Below are positions 35,140 through 45,168 of a stretch of DNA of 64,000 nucleotides, piece by piece (positions within the stretch are counted from its first letter, which is position 1; every line of letters starts with the position of its first letter). Made by a program: the position numbers and the translations under genes. This DNA is from Hirundichthys speculiger (taxonomy: Eukaryota; Chordata; Actinopteri; Beloniformes; Exocoetidae), in contig JAGFBZ010001885.1 of NCBI GenBank assembly GCA_018398805.1, positions 1,079,001-1,143,000 of the forward strand, given 5' to 3'. Below the pieces are notes generated by a model. The model was given only the letters and a program-made list of their open reading frames with translations, had not been told where the DNA came from and did no database searches.

Positions 35140-35990
35140 TATGCTCACCAAACCATTCGGTACGACCTGTACGGGACAATATGCTTTTATGTCCCGCGGT
35201 ATTTATGTTCCAATAACTTTGCACTGGATTTGCACGTGAGCGTGCGTGCCTTTTAGGCAACAGCCCCGCCACTGCATGTCAATGTCCACTCGCCTCCGCT
35301 CACTCACATTGACCAGCCGATCACACTTTGGCCGGTTAGCTGCAGCTCATAGACGCAGAAAAAAAATAAATAAATAAATAAAAACAAGCAGGCATGGCCA
35401 GCGGTAGCGGAGAAATTGGGAAAAACTTTTTTAAATCACCGGTGTGGGAGCATTTTGTTTTTACTGTTGAAAAAACCGACGAGGGAGTGAAAAACAATTA
35501 ATGTTCCTGTCCCTCCTCGACCACCAACAGTTTCAGACATATCGGAAATAAATTCCCCGATTCCAACCTTTTCCAGCTTGACACCAGAGACAAAGATCTC
35601 CTCGGTTTCCTCCACAGCAGACATCTGGATGAGATCATGCCACAGCTGTACAGACTGATGTGTCTGGCCGTGACTATTCCGACATCCACCACAACTGCTG
35701 ACCAGACATCCTCTGACCTCAAGAGAATAAAAACGTCTTCAAGTAATATGGTGATCCGTAATCGAGAGGTAGAGCCAATTTGTGCACGTCCACATGTGAC
35801 CAGGTGGAAGCACATTTATTCCATTTGGACGCGCTCTTTTACACACCCACATGCGAGTTGCCTTTCCGCAAACTCTGTATCTTGCGAATCGCGGGTTTAG
35901 GGTAGAGGGTGGTCTGAAACTGTACCGAATCCGTACCGAGAACCGTGACACAAAAACCAAGGTACAGACCGTACCGTGAGCCACCTGTAC
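35140..35990 (+). mobile_element. hAT transposon remnant
   Basis: The left part has CATTCGGTACGACCTGTACG. The right part has GACCGTACCGTGAGCCACCT, words that pair as degenerate inverted subterminal repeats. In between, the plus strand at about 35640-35765 reads LYRLMCLAVTIPTSTTTADQ and then SSDLKRIKTSSSN. This resembles the C-terminal dimerisation region of hAT transposases (the ...ERSFSALKRIKT... block), with decay. No other domain is intact. Confidence 0.55.
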
Positions 35991-36642
35991 AGTCAAATTA
36001 TATGAAAGCATAGCTTGCATCCAATCAAAGAGAAAGGTTATGGCATTGCCCAGTCTAAGATGTCTGTGGAAATAATGATTATTAGTATTACACAAGAGGG
36101 CATTATACAGGTCCAGATACCAGTGCTGCGCCTTTAATTGCTGGGTCATATTTTATAAACGTGTTTGCTATAACACTGTTGTTTGCTAGTCGTATCTCAA
36201 GACTATCTATTTGCCTGATGTTGCTAAGATACTTTAGCTTTAAAAGGCAAACCATCGACTTTGTATTTTCAGGCAATCCTTTTTTTGTACCTCAAGACAT
36301 CAATTATTTTTTTTTTTTTTTTTTTTAAGTCTGAAAAGAACATTTTAAGCACCGTTGCTTTGCTACTGTCAAAAAAATGCCATACCTTGAAACTGTGCTT
36401 TCACAAAAACATGTTAAGACCAATTGGTAACACTTAACCCCACGTAGGCTTCCTATACATCAAACATAATGTAATTTGATGATAGGAGTAATTAAAGGAA
36501 TGATGGGAGTTGTTATAGCTATAATTCAGGCTAATAACTTAATCGATATAAATAATGTCTGTGTGTGGCAGTAAGAGAAAACTGCTTGCATTGTAAAAGC
36601 ATCTTGAGTGGTTCCTTGGACAAGGACGCTGCTATAGAAGCA

Positions 36643-36665
36643 GGTTGTTGTTGTTGTTGTTGTTG
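36643..36665. repeat. (TTG)n microsatellite
   Basis: About seven TTG units just upstream of exon 12. Confidence 0.9.
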
Positions 36666-36726
36666 AATTAAGCAGAGTTTGGAGATTTACCTGAATATGT
36701 CATGTAGTGATACTGGTTGTTTTTAG

Positions 36727-36918
36727 GTACTGGTGCTCAGTGCAGAGGACCGGGACACTGGAGAAAATGCCCAGCTAACCTTTAGCGTTGTGGCTGGAGA
36801 CCAAGAGCAGAAGTTCTATATGATCAGTCACAAGCAGGAGCAGCGAGGCGTCTTGAGACTTAAGAAGCGCTTGGACTTTGAACGACACAGTGAGAAGAGG
36901 TTCAACCTCACACTGAAG
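36727..36918 (+). CDS. cadherin exon 12 (R8 body)
   Basis: Acceptor GTTGTTTTTAG| and donor CTGAAG|GTATGT; phase 0 at both ends. Residues 782-845 include VLSAEDRDTGENAQLTFSVV, the DRDxGxNA-type motif, and KKRLDFERHSEKRFNLTLK, the LDxE strand of R8. Confidence 0.95.
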
Positions 36919-37667
36919 GTATGTAGAAGGTCTTCCAGTTACAAAAATTTGTACTATTGAAATTTCTTTATTCCTTGTGTCTTTTTTTGAACTCTTTTTC
37001 ATTCAAGGTTAAGCTGTTCTAAAGGGGGTATGCAGATGTTGAAAATATGAAATGCATCTAAGTAGGCATGTTTTTTTTTTTTACACATGTTTTGGCAATT
37101 GTCAGATTTTGAGGAATGTCAAAGCCTATTTCAAATCAGAGAACCCTCAGTATTTTTATTTTACTTTAATGATCACTAAAGTACGTTACGTAGTTGTTGT
37201 TGTTGTCTTAGTAGTCATACATCATGCAGGAGACATGTTCTAGCCTTTTTATGTTGTGGAGATGACCTCTAACTGGTGACACGATTTTCTAAGGTCTTAC
37301 AAGGGTCATAGTCCCACATATATACAGTAAACAACTCCTTTTTTATTCATGCTCACACATTTCTGTTCATATTGGTTGATTTTAGAATTGAAGAAGCCAC
37401 TCTGTAAGTACAACATGACTTGAAATTTTGGATGGAGATCATAGGTTTGTGATTTCATCACTCAAAGATAAAAAAAATGTGAAAGTTAAATCATTCTACT
37501 CTGAGCTCATACTGTAATACAACAGTACCTTGCTAATTTGACACATTCAATGAATGAGTGCAGCCTAGTACAGCCTTATTTTGAATCGTATATATTTATA
37601 ATGAGCTGACAAATGTATATCACCACATGTATCATTTGTGATACTGTGTTTGTGCTTCCTGCTACAG

Positions 37668-38112
37668 GTGGAAGATCTGGACTACTCAAGCCTACTCCAC
37701 TGTGTGGTGGATGTCGAGGACTATAATGATCATGCTCCAGTCTTCATTCCACACTTACTGTCACTTGCCCCACTACCAGAGGATGTCACAGTGGGAACCA
37801 GTGTGGCACGTTTGGTGGCCAGTGACTCAGATTCAGGCCAGAACCGTGATATCACCTACAGCTTATCAAGAGACTCCGATCCTGAGGGTTTGTTCACTAT
37901 TGACCAATCCGGTGTACTCTCAGTGGCCCGGCCACTGGATCGTGAGAAAATACCGCAGCATCACTTTGGTTGTCATAGCAACAGATCACGGCGTTCCGCC
38001 TTTGACGGGTAGTGCCACGGTCCAGCTGCCTCTGTTGGATGTAAATGATAACGGACCAGAATTTGAGGCAGCATATTCTCCGATAATCTTTGAGAATATC
38101 GCCGGACCACAG
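37668..38112 (+). CDS. cadherin exon 13 with one-base frameshift (R8 end, R9, R10 start)
   Basis: Acceptor CTGCTACAG| and donor GGACCACAG|GTATGA. The exon is 445 bp where phase 0 at both sides requires a multiple of three. The first part reads residues 846-939: DYNDHAPVF linker at 863-871, LPEDVTVGTSVARLVASD, then SVARPLDREK. At the AAAA run 37947-37950 the frame slips. The original frame reaches TAG at 38010-38012. The frame one base over continues perfectly as LVVIATDHGVPPLTG, LDVNDNGPEF and IIFENIAGPQ into exon 14. One surplus A explains everything. Either this is a consensus error in a homopolymer, or the gene copy is disrupted. Confidence 0.92.
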
Positions 38113-38300
38113 GTATGACTGACTCAATCTGATTTTTATCTAAAGTATAACCAATGTCATGGCTTGGCTTTATGGGGAAAAAAAATGATGATAAGTTAGT
38201 AGGTTAGGAAAAAGCATAGAATAGTCTTAGTGATTGGTGGTATGGTCAAAACTCCCCCCTGAATGAGCCACAGCCTTTAATCCTCTCCCTCCTTGTTTAG

Positions 38301-38631
38301 GTAGTAAGGTTGAATCAAACGTCGACCCTCCTCCAGGCTGTGGACCGTGACTCTCCTGAGAATGGACCGCCCTTTCACTTCACTGTGCCCCCCGAGTATC
38401 GCCACAACAATGATTTCTACCTTCAGGACAACTTGAATGGCACAGCGACACTCACAGCTCTGAGGACATTTGACCGTGAGCGCCAGAAGGAGTTTCTCAT
38501 TCCTGTTATTATGAGTGACAGCGGTAATCCAGCCAAAACGGTGACGAGCACCCTGACTGTGACAATTGGTGACCAAAATGATCATGAACATATGGCGGGG
38601 GACAAGCACATTTTCATCAACAGTCACAGAG
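38301..38631 (+). CDS. cadherin exon 14 (R10, degenerate linker)
   Basis: Acceptor CCTTGTTTAG| and donor CACAGAG|GTGAGA; phase 0 in, phase 1 out. Residues 994-1103 include LLQAVDRDSPENGPPFHFTV, LRTFDRERQKEFLIPVIMSD and GDQNDHEHMAGDKHIFINSH. The linker DQNDHEHM (1084-1091) has the DxND core but lacks the usual N-x-P-x-F ending. This marks the transition to the divergent membrane-proximal region of type III cadherins. Confidence 0.93.
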
Positions 38632-38894
38632 GTGAGAGGATTGTGTTTATCTTTCCAGTAGTGTGAAGTCTTTATGAATCAGAACATAATAAAAACTAAT
38701 TTGCTTCTTAATGAAGTCTTAAAATGACAACACATAGTTTCCTCTGTTATTCTTTTTACAAAACACTAAGCCAAAATGCAAAACAAGTAATGTGCACAAT
38801 GTTATACAGTTTGGATTACCACAATTATTTCTGTTTAGTAAATGCTAGAATAATGAGAGATATTTTTTTTTTGAGAATTCTTAATTAGTTTTTT

Positions 38895-39415
38895 AAAAAT
38901 CAGAAGTTTACATGCATTACTATTAATATGCCTTTAAACAATTTAGAAAATCCCAGATGATGATGTCATGGCTTTGGAAGCATCTGAGTTAGTTTTGAGT
39001 TTTAGAGGCACACCTCAAAGACACTGCTGCCTTGTTTGGCATCATGGGGAAATCAAAAGAAATCAGCCAAGATATCAAGAAGAGAATTGTGGCCCTCCAC
39101 AACAACAGCAAAACACCTTGTGAAGATGCTGCTGAATCTAGTGAGAGAGTCATTATCCACAATGAAACCAGTCCTGTACCGACATGGACTGAAAGACCAC
39201 TCATGCAGGAAGAAGAGATTACTCTAAAAGCAACATTTAAATTAAAACTGCAAGCAGCGTTTATCGGGCTCTCGCACCCATTGCCACCGCCCCCCCCTCC
39301 AGCTGTCCACCACCTTCCCAAGCCATTCAGGAGTAAAGACAATACTGTCATAATTCTATTTGGTTATAAAATGGAAATGTTGCTGCCCAGCTTGAATCCA
39401 GAAGTATGAAAACAA
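38895..39415 (+). pseudogene. Tc1-like transposon remnant (5' part)
   Basis: The left end has CAGAAGTTTACATGCATTAC and AGATGATGATGTCATGGCTT, the terminus and leader style of fish Tc1 elements related to those of salmonids. A start at about 39041 gives MGKSKEISQDIKKRIVALHN, the transposase N-terminal helix-turn-helix. The frame decays by about 39130 and the catalytic region is absent. It lies in intron 14. Confidence 0.7.
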
Positions 39416-39624
39416 AAAAAAAAAAACTTGCATTGAATCTATTCAGAGCTGAGTTCCAAGCTGCCACAACAAGGCTGTAACTTTCACAGCTGTGTATAAT
39501 CTTAAATAAATATAAATAGTCAGAGATCTGATGTCCATAGCAGATTTACAGAAACTTGTTCAGCCTTCATCTCCAGCAGACTTGACTACCATAATGCTCT
39601 TTTGTCTGATTAGACACTTTAGAT

Positions 39625-39849
39625 CAGTGATTTTCAACCCTGGTCCTCGAGGCACACTATCCAGCAGGTTTTAGAGGTTTCCCAGCTTCAACACACCTGA
39701 TTTTAATTAATGGTCATTATCAGGTTGTCCTCAAAGTCTGCACAAGTCTGTTAATGACACAGCCACTCGTATCACGGTGTGGAGAAGAAGGGGAAACATC
39801 TAAAACCTGCTGGATAGTGTGCCTCGAGGACCAGGGTTGAAAATCACTG
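39625..39849. mobile_element. hAT MITE with long TIRs and 8-bp target duplication
   Basis: A 225-bp element. Its left end CAGTGATTTTCAACCCTGGT recurs at the right end in reverse complement, and the match continues for roughly 50 bases (through the CCTCGAGGCACACTATCCAG and CAGGTTTTAGA words). The 8-bp word CTTTAGAT flanks both sides (39617-39624 and 39850-39857), the hAT-type target duplication. It has no coding capacity. The near-identity of the arms implies a fairly recent insertion. Confidence 0.9.
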
Positions 39850-40448
39850 CTTTAGATCACGATGAACCCTGTTGCCAGAGTTCTAACAAGACCCAGGATA
39901 TTACTGCTGTTATGGCAGACTCGTCCATGGGCAAAATTTGTATGGTGAATGAGGACTTCTTTCAATATGAGCTGTAGGAATCTAAGACTGATCTGATAAA
40001 GCATAGATAGGATACAAAATTCACTAAATGTGACCAAAACCATGGTCTTTTGATGAGACAGTGGTACTGTCCAAGATTGTCAGATACACTTGTTCACATT
40101 GAAAGAATCATCAAATATTTGAATATTTGAGAAGATTGGATAATGTGTAATTCAGAACAACGTTTCCATTCATCGTAAGAGATCACACTGTATTGTTCTA
40201 CGATGACACCCTTTGATACACCTGTCTACAATTATGTTAATTCATAATTATCATAATTCTTTCTACAACACATTTTTAGGTAGTACTCATTAAAGTAACT
40301 CTATCTGCCAACTTGATTAAACTCTACATTCTATATATCTCTGCATAAACACCACTGCTAATATGAGCAGATTCTCATGTTGGAATGATCCTCCAAGCTT
40401 TACTTCCCAAACATGCTGCCAAAAGAAGGTAATTAAGTCAGGGAAACC

Positions 40449-40463
40449 CCCCCCCCCCCCCTC
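40449..40463. repeat. poly-C tract
   Basis: A run of about 14-15 cytosines in intron 14, prone to sequencing length errors. Confidence 0.85.
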
Positions 40464-41409
40464 CCTTTCACATTGTAATTTCACACCTTTCTGTCCCTGA
40501 CGCTCAGAAGCCAGAGGGAGCAGAGTTTATATACCAAAATATTCATTAAAAAATCAGCCATTTAATTAAAATTCTTGTATCTTAAGCTGCCTACCGTCAT
40601 CATATTTATGGTGTTTGAATAATATTTTTTAATGAAAAAAAAATTACTTTTTATACAGTTGGTCTATTCGCAAAAATTTAGTACATGACTCTAAAATTCT
40701 CAAATAAATCATCAATCATGCTGAGATAGACTATGCTAAGCAAGTTAGAACAACTTTTCCATTCGTGCCGAGACGTCGAACTCTGCCTTTTGATAAAAGT
40801 TAGTTTTCACTCAGTCATCTTCATTGTCACTCCTCCTAATTTGAACCAATTTGAGGTGTGTTGACTCATCTCACTCGGAGCAGGGATGCCTAATGCAAAA
40901 CATATACATTTCCTGTTGCCAATAGGTGGCGTTACAACCGTTCTTCAATATTGCAGGTTCTATGTGTTCAGGATGGGACTACAATCATACTCATCCGTCT
41001 TGGACCAGATTAAACAATGTATGGCCAAGTTACAGCTCATTTCTCTTTCATGGCGAGTCTTCAAAATGACATCCAACTTCGCCGCGTCGCTGCAGCCACG
41101 TCCTCTGATAAAAAGTTATAAGCTTTGCAAATGCATAACAGCATAACAGCATTTCAGCCTGGTGAGGTCTGAACTTATAATGGATCATTGTAACACCTTG
41201 ATTCCTTTCTTTTTCAGCTATCTTTTTGCAAAATTGCATTCTTGGGATCACTGTTCTGTTGTATGTCCCAATTTCACTCGAGCTTTCACTGTCAGTAAGA
41301 TGATTTCTCAGATCATCTCCTCTCCGCCACCATTTTTGATGACCTATCTAAAGTGTTTTGTGTTGATATGCTGTGTTTGTTTTCACTGAAGTGGTTTTAA
41401 ACAGATTAT

Positions 41410-41600
41410 GACATGGGCCGGTTTAGTGGTTAGCACTGTTGCCTCACAGCAAGCATATTTTTTTGTATGCAGTTTGCATGACTGTCCCATGATTTCATGG
41501 ACACTCTGGCTTCCTCCTCATATCCAAATACATGCATTTCAGGTTAATCGGTGATTCTAAATTGCCAATAGTAGTGACTGTGTCCTTGTGCAGTGAAGTG
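41410..41600 (+). mobile_element. degenerate tRNA-derived SINE copy
   Basis: Contains GTTTAGTGGTTAGCACTGTT GCCTCACAGCAAG, then TGCAGTTTGCATGACTGTCC and GATTCTAAATTGCC words. These correspond to the SINE at 31309-31664 with more decay and a missing B-box region. It lies about 70 bp upstream of exon 15. Confidence 0.7.
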
Positions 41601-41672
41601 TCTTTGCTCTAAAATCTAATATATAAGGTCCCGTTGTATCAACATTGCAAATAAGTACATATGTCGTTTCAG

Positions 41673-41766
41673 GTCGTATGCCAACAACTGTGCTTGGAAA
41701 GGTCTATTCTCCTGACCCTGATGACTGGGACAACAAGACCTATGTGTTTGAAGGACATGTACCAAG
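41673..41766 (+). CDS. cadherin exon 15 (R11-like segment)
   Basis: Acceptor GTCGTTTCAG| and donor GTACCAAG|GTAAAT; phase 1 in, phase 2 out. Residues 1104-1134 read GRMPTTVLGKVYSPDPDD, then WDNKTYVFEGHVP. This segment with its DPDDWD motif is typical of the membrane-proximal region of CadN-type cadherins and differs from ordinary EC repeats. Confidence 0.93.
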
Positions 41767-42739
41767 GTAAATAAAAACCATTCAGTTGTTCAGTAGTTAC
41801 TTCTGAGAAATACAGTACCTTGATCTGAAAAAGGAAGTGCAGTAGAAATCAATTACATACTTGGTTGTATTTGCTTGCATTCAATTCTCAAGGGTGTACA
41901 GAAAATATCATTGGCCAAACATTCCTGATTGCCTGGTATATGTATTGTTAAAGTTGTGAAAATTTACTTTCACACTTTGGTGTTTTTTTTTTCTTTTTCT
42001 TTTTTTTTCAAATCAGTTGGTTGTGCCTGAATACTTTGGTCTGTGAGTTGGTTCAAGTTTACATTTTAACAACACAGGGTTGCAGGATACTGTGGTACTA
42101 AGGATGCCCAATCTGGGTCCGGTGTCTTTTTCTCCTTTCCAACTTCATATCATGTTGTATTGGCCATTCCTCTTAAGGTGGGCAGAACAAAGCTGTAACA
42201 TCAGTAAAAAAAAAAAAAAAGCTAAACTTTTGTGGAAGAGGGGGGTGAAGTTAAGTTGATTCCACCTTGTAAAACTGTCTAGAAAGAGCAAAGCTGTAAA
42301 GACACAGTGTACAATGGAAGCTGTAGTTTGGTATATATGTGGTCCCTTCAGATATCCAAGAAACCAGGTGAAAGTCACTTTGACCCAAGGCCCAACACCC
42401 CACACTTCTGGGTTGAAGTAAATCAGGAAGTAGGTTTTTTTCAGTTCCTTAACTGACCACTAGGTGCTGGCTTCCAAACAGAGCTAATCCCTATCATTGA
42501 CCTCCAAGGTAAAATTTTCTGTTTTTTTACAGCAGAAATAAACATATTTACAACCTGATTTAAAAATAAACAAAGACAAAAAACATTTTAATCTTTCCAT
42601 CTCTGTAGTTAGATTTGACATCCATGACAACTGGCACAAGATCAGGTCCCCAAAACTGTAGGGACATAGTGCTCAGCATTATTCTGAGTGGTGACTAAAA
42701 ACCTAACAGAGCATAGTCATATTTTAAAGAGAATGTGTG

Positions 42740-43480
42740 TGTTATGGTCATTGTACTAAGCGAGCGCCATAACTGGCTGTGGGTTGGAAGGATAAGGAGA
42801 GCGTCAGCTACACGTAGGGGTCAATTTCTGAGGTCGCCAGGTTTTTCAGAACCCTGGAAGTGTGCTAGGATTCGCAGTCAATCATCCTGTGACTTGCAGG
42901 CTCAATGCGATAGTCTTGCCCGGCTGTAACGCATCTATCCTGGCGCAGGTTGGCAGATAGACTGGCGCGTCTCACCGGTGCTCTGCTCATCCTTGTTTCA
43001 GCTCTGATAGCTTTCATTTTAGCAGTGATACTTGAAATGAGGATGTTTGGACAGATTTGATCAAAATTAGTATAAAGTCATATTAATAATCCTGGGTCAA
43101 CATAAGATAAGACAGCCAATCTAAAACAGCTAACTGGTGTGCACATTTTATTGTTTTTTTATTTTTTATTTTACATTAAACATTATTTCATTTCATTTAT
43201 TTACTTTCATTTATTTAATCAAGAGAGCATAAAACTCTGATCGCAGGGCGTGTAAAACAGGACTCAACCCAGCTGTACGTTCCCGCCTGGAGATTATGCG
43301 CGTTCTCTGAGTTTAGTGGGTGTTTTTGTCAGCTATGGCGGTAATCCTGCGGATTGATTTGATTGGCCGAACCTTCAACTCAAATCTGGTAACAGTGTGG
43401 GAAAGAGAAGAAGAAAGGGAGGAAGAGGAGGCGAAGGAGCAGGGATGTGACAAGGATGAAAAAGGATCCACAATTTTTCC
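42740..43480. other. unexplained CpG-richer intronic stretch
   Basis: Two CpG-richer patches (about 42750-43010 and 43225-43450) stand out in AT-rich intron 15. Patch one contains AAGCGAGCGCCATAACTGGC; patch two contains GGAGATTATGCGCGTTCTCT. A 64-residue ORF in the first has no recognisable domain. They may be decayed retroposons or regulatory DNA. I cannot assign them. Confidence 0.3.
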
Positions 43481-44234
43481 TATGTATCAGGGTTAAAAAT
43501 CAATTTGTATAAATCTGTTTAATTCCCGCTCAAAGATTCCAAATCTGACAGAAAATAATCGCATAACGGTTAAAGAAAAAGTCACACATTTGGGAGATTT
43601 TTTTTTTTAATTACGCAGCTCATGTAATTTTTTTCCCTATTATTGAACTCATAAATTGTGCTCATCATTGTATGAATACGCGACCCAGGAATTAATGGCA
43701 ATGATGTAACGCCATTACCGTAGCTCAAAAATTCATCATGAGGCAGCAACAAAAATGAAAGATATAAGCATCACGTGATTAAAGACCAGGAAAAATGGTG
43801 TAAAAATATCGTGGAATTTCTTGTAAGGTTCAGCTCGTAATATTCTTCCCTGTTTTGTCCTTATGCTCTAATTCGCGCAAATTTGGTGCCTTCCAAACCT
43901 TTGAGTTCGCAAAGTTGCTTCAAAACCAGAAGTTTACCATTCATGCAAAAGCCCTAAATGCGACATGTTTCAACTGGTGTATCCACCCAGTTGATACCAT
44001 TTTCATGGTACTCAGTTTTCCACCCCCATTTGTAATAAAGGTCCATTTATGAGAAGCGCTGGAGTTCTTCACCCTGCACTGATCCTGTAAACCCTACATC
44101 CTATAGATTAGTACAGAATGATGTCATCCTGAGCATTTCTGTCCCCTGAGCTTTTACTATGCTGACATTTGTCAAACAACCAAAACGAATGTCCATGCAG
44201 AGTCAGTGAGATGAGCCTTGAGACTCAACAGTAC

Positions 44235-44452
44235 CCCTCCAGGGGTTAGTCTCATCCGAGGGTTAGTCTCATCCAGGGGTTAGTCTTATCCAGGGGTTAG
44301 TCTCATCCAGAGGTTAGTCTCATCCAGGGGTTTGTCTCATCCAGGGGTTAGTCTCATCCAGGGGTTGGTCTCATCCAGGGGTCATCCAGGGGTTAGATCC
44401 ATCCAGGGGTTGGTCTCATCCAGGGGTTAGTCTCATCCAGGGGTTGGTCTCA
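44235..44452. repeat. 17-bp minisatellite
   Basis: About twelve imperfect tandem copies of CATCCAGGGGTTAGTCT (variants with TTGG or TTTG) in intron 15. There are no spacers between the units, so it is a minisatellite and not a CRISPR-like array. Confidence 0.95.
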
Positions 44453-44589
44453 CATGCAGCAACTTGACCTTCTCAAGCTCCAAGTCATTGCAGAATAGCA
44501 GAGGTGGAGGACGCAGCAATTGTTTCTGTGCTTTAGTTAGATTTTACAAATGCTACATTCACACCGTTTTTGAAACTGCATATCGTGTA

Positions 44590-44765
44590 TTAGTCTGGCC
44601 TCCCTGGTCCCTTAATGCTTGTGCTTTCGCCTTCCATGCAGGAGGTCCAGGTTCAAATCCTGGTTGTGTCAGGAAGGGCATCCAGCATAAAGCTTGTGCC
44701 AAATCAGTTGTGCAGATCACTCCGCTGTGGCGAATCGCAAACAGGGAGCAGTTCAAAAGGAAGTT
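44590..44765 (+). mobile_element. tRNA-derived SINE with RTE-type tail
   Basis: The tRNA-like head includes CTTTCGCCTTCCATGCAGGA and a perfect B-box core GGTTCAAATCC. The tail carries GGAAGGGCATCCAGCATAAA and CGCTGTGGCGAATCGCAAAC, words shared with the 3' region of fish RTE-type LINEs (compare 49610-52045). It is a retroposon and not a tRNA gene, since no acceptor stem closes around it. Confidence 0.75.
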
Positions 44766-44983
44766 TATAATTTCACTGCATCCTGGTTTTTGCAGCTGTT
44801 GTTAGTATGTAGTATGTATAATTACACTGCATACTGTATACAACTACTACATTTTGGCAAAATCAGTAAACACTAGTAGTAGATTATGTGGTTTTACAAA
44901 TGGACAGACTCTCGGGTCCTCTGCTAGGTGGTTGGTGACTGAAGTAGATTCTATCAGTAAGTGTATGTTTGCTCTTCCCTCAG

Positions 44984-45168
44984 TTACTTCATCCTGAACA
45001 AGCGAACAGGTTTCCTAATCATCAAGGAGAACGCCCCACCTGGCACCTACCAGTTCCAGGTCCGTGTGTCTGATGGAATCTGGCCAGACGCTATCTCCAC
45101 TGTAACGGTACATGTAAGAGAGCTGCGAGATGATGCCATCTACAACTCGGGGTCCCTTCGCCTGGCAG
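44984..45168 (+). CDS. cadherin exon 16 (end of R11, pre-PCCD segment)
   Basis: Acceptor CTTCCCTCAG| and donor CTGGCAG|GTAAGA; phase 2 in, phase 1 out. Residues 1135-1196 read SYFILNKRTGFLIIKENAP, PGTYQFQVRVSDGIWPDA and then VTVHVRELRDDAIYNSGS. The last is a diagnostic link between the final cadherin unit and the primitive classic cadherin module of type III cadherins. Confidence 0.95.

Noticed and set aside
37942..37950. GTGAGA inside exon 13 as an alternative donor that might bypass the frameshift
   Set aside because: It would need a nearby acceptor restoring phase before the conserved sequence that resumes immediately afterwards. No intron could fit there.
44235..44452. Regular short repeats that might look like a CRISPR array
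   Set aside because: Units are contiguous without unique spacers, in an intron of a vertebrate-type gene; it is a minisatellite.
44640..44662. tRNA-like B box suggesting a tRNA gene
   Set aside because: No cloverleaf with a matching acceptor stem can be formed, and RTE-type tail sequence follows directly, so it is a SINE.
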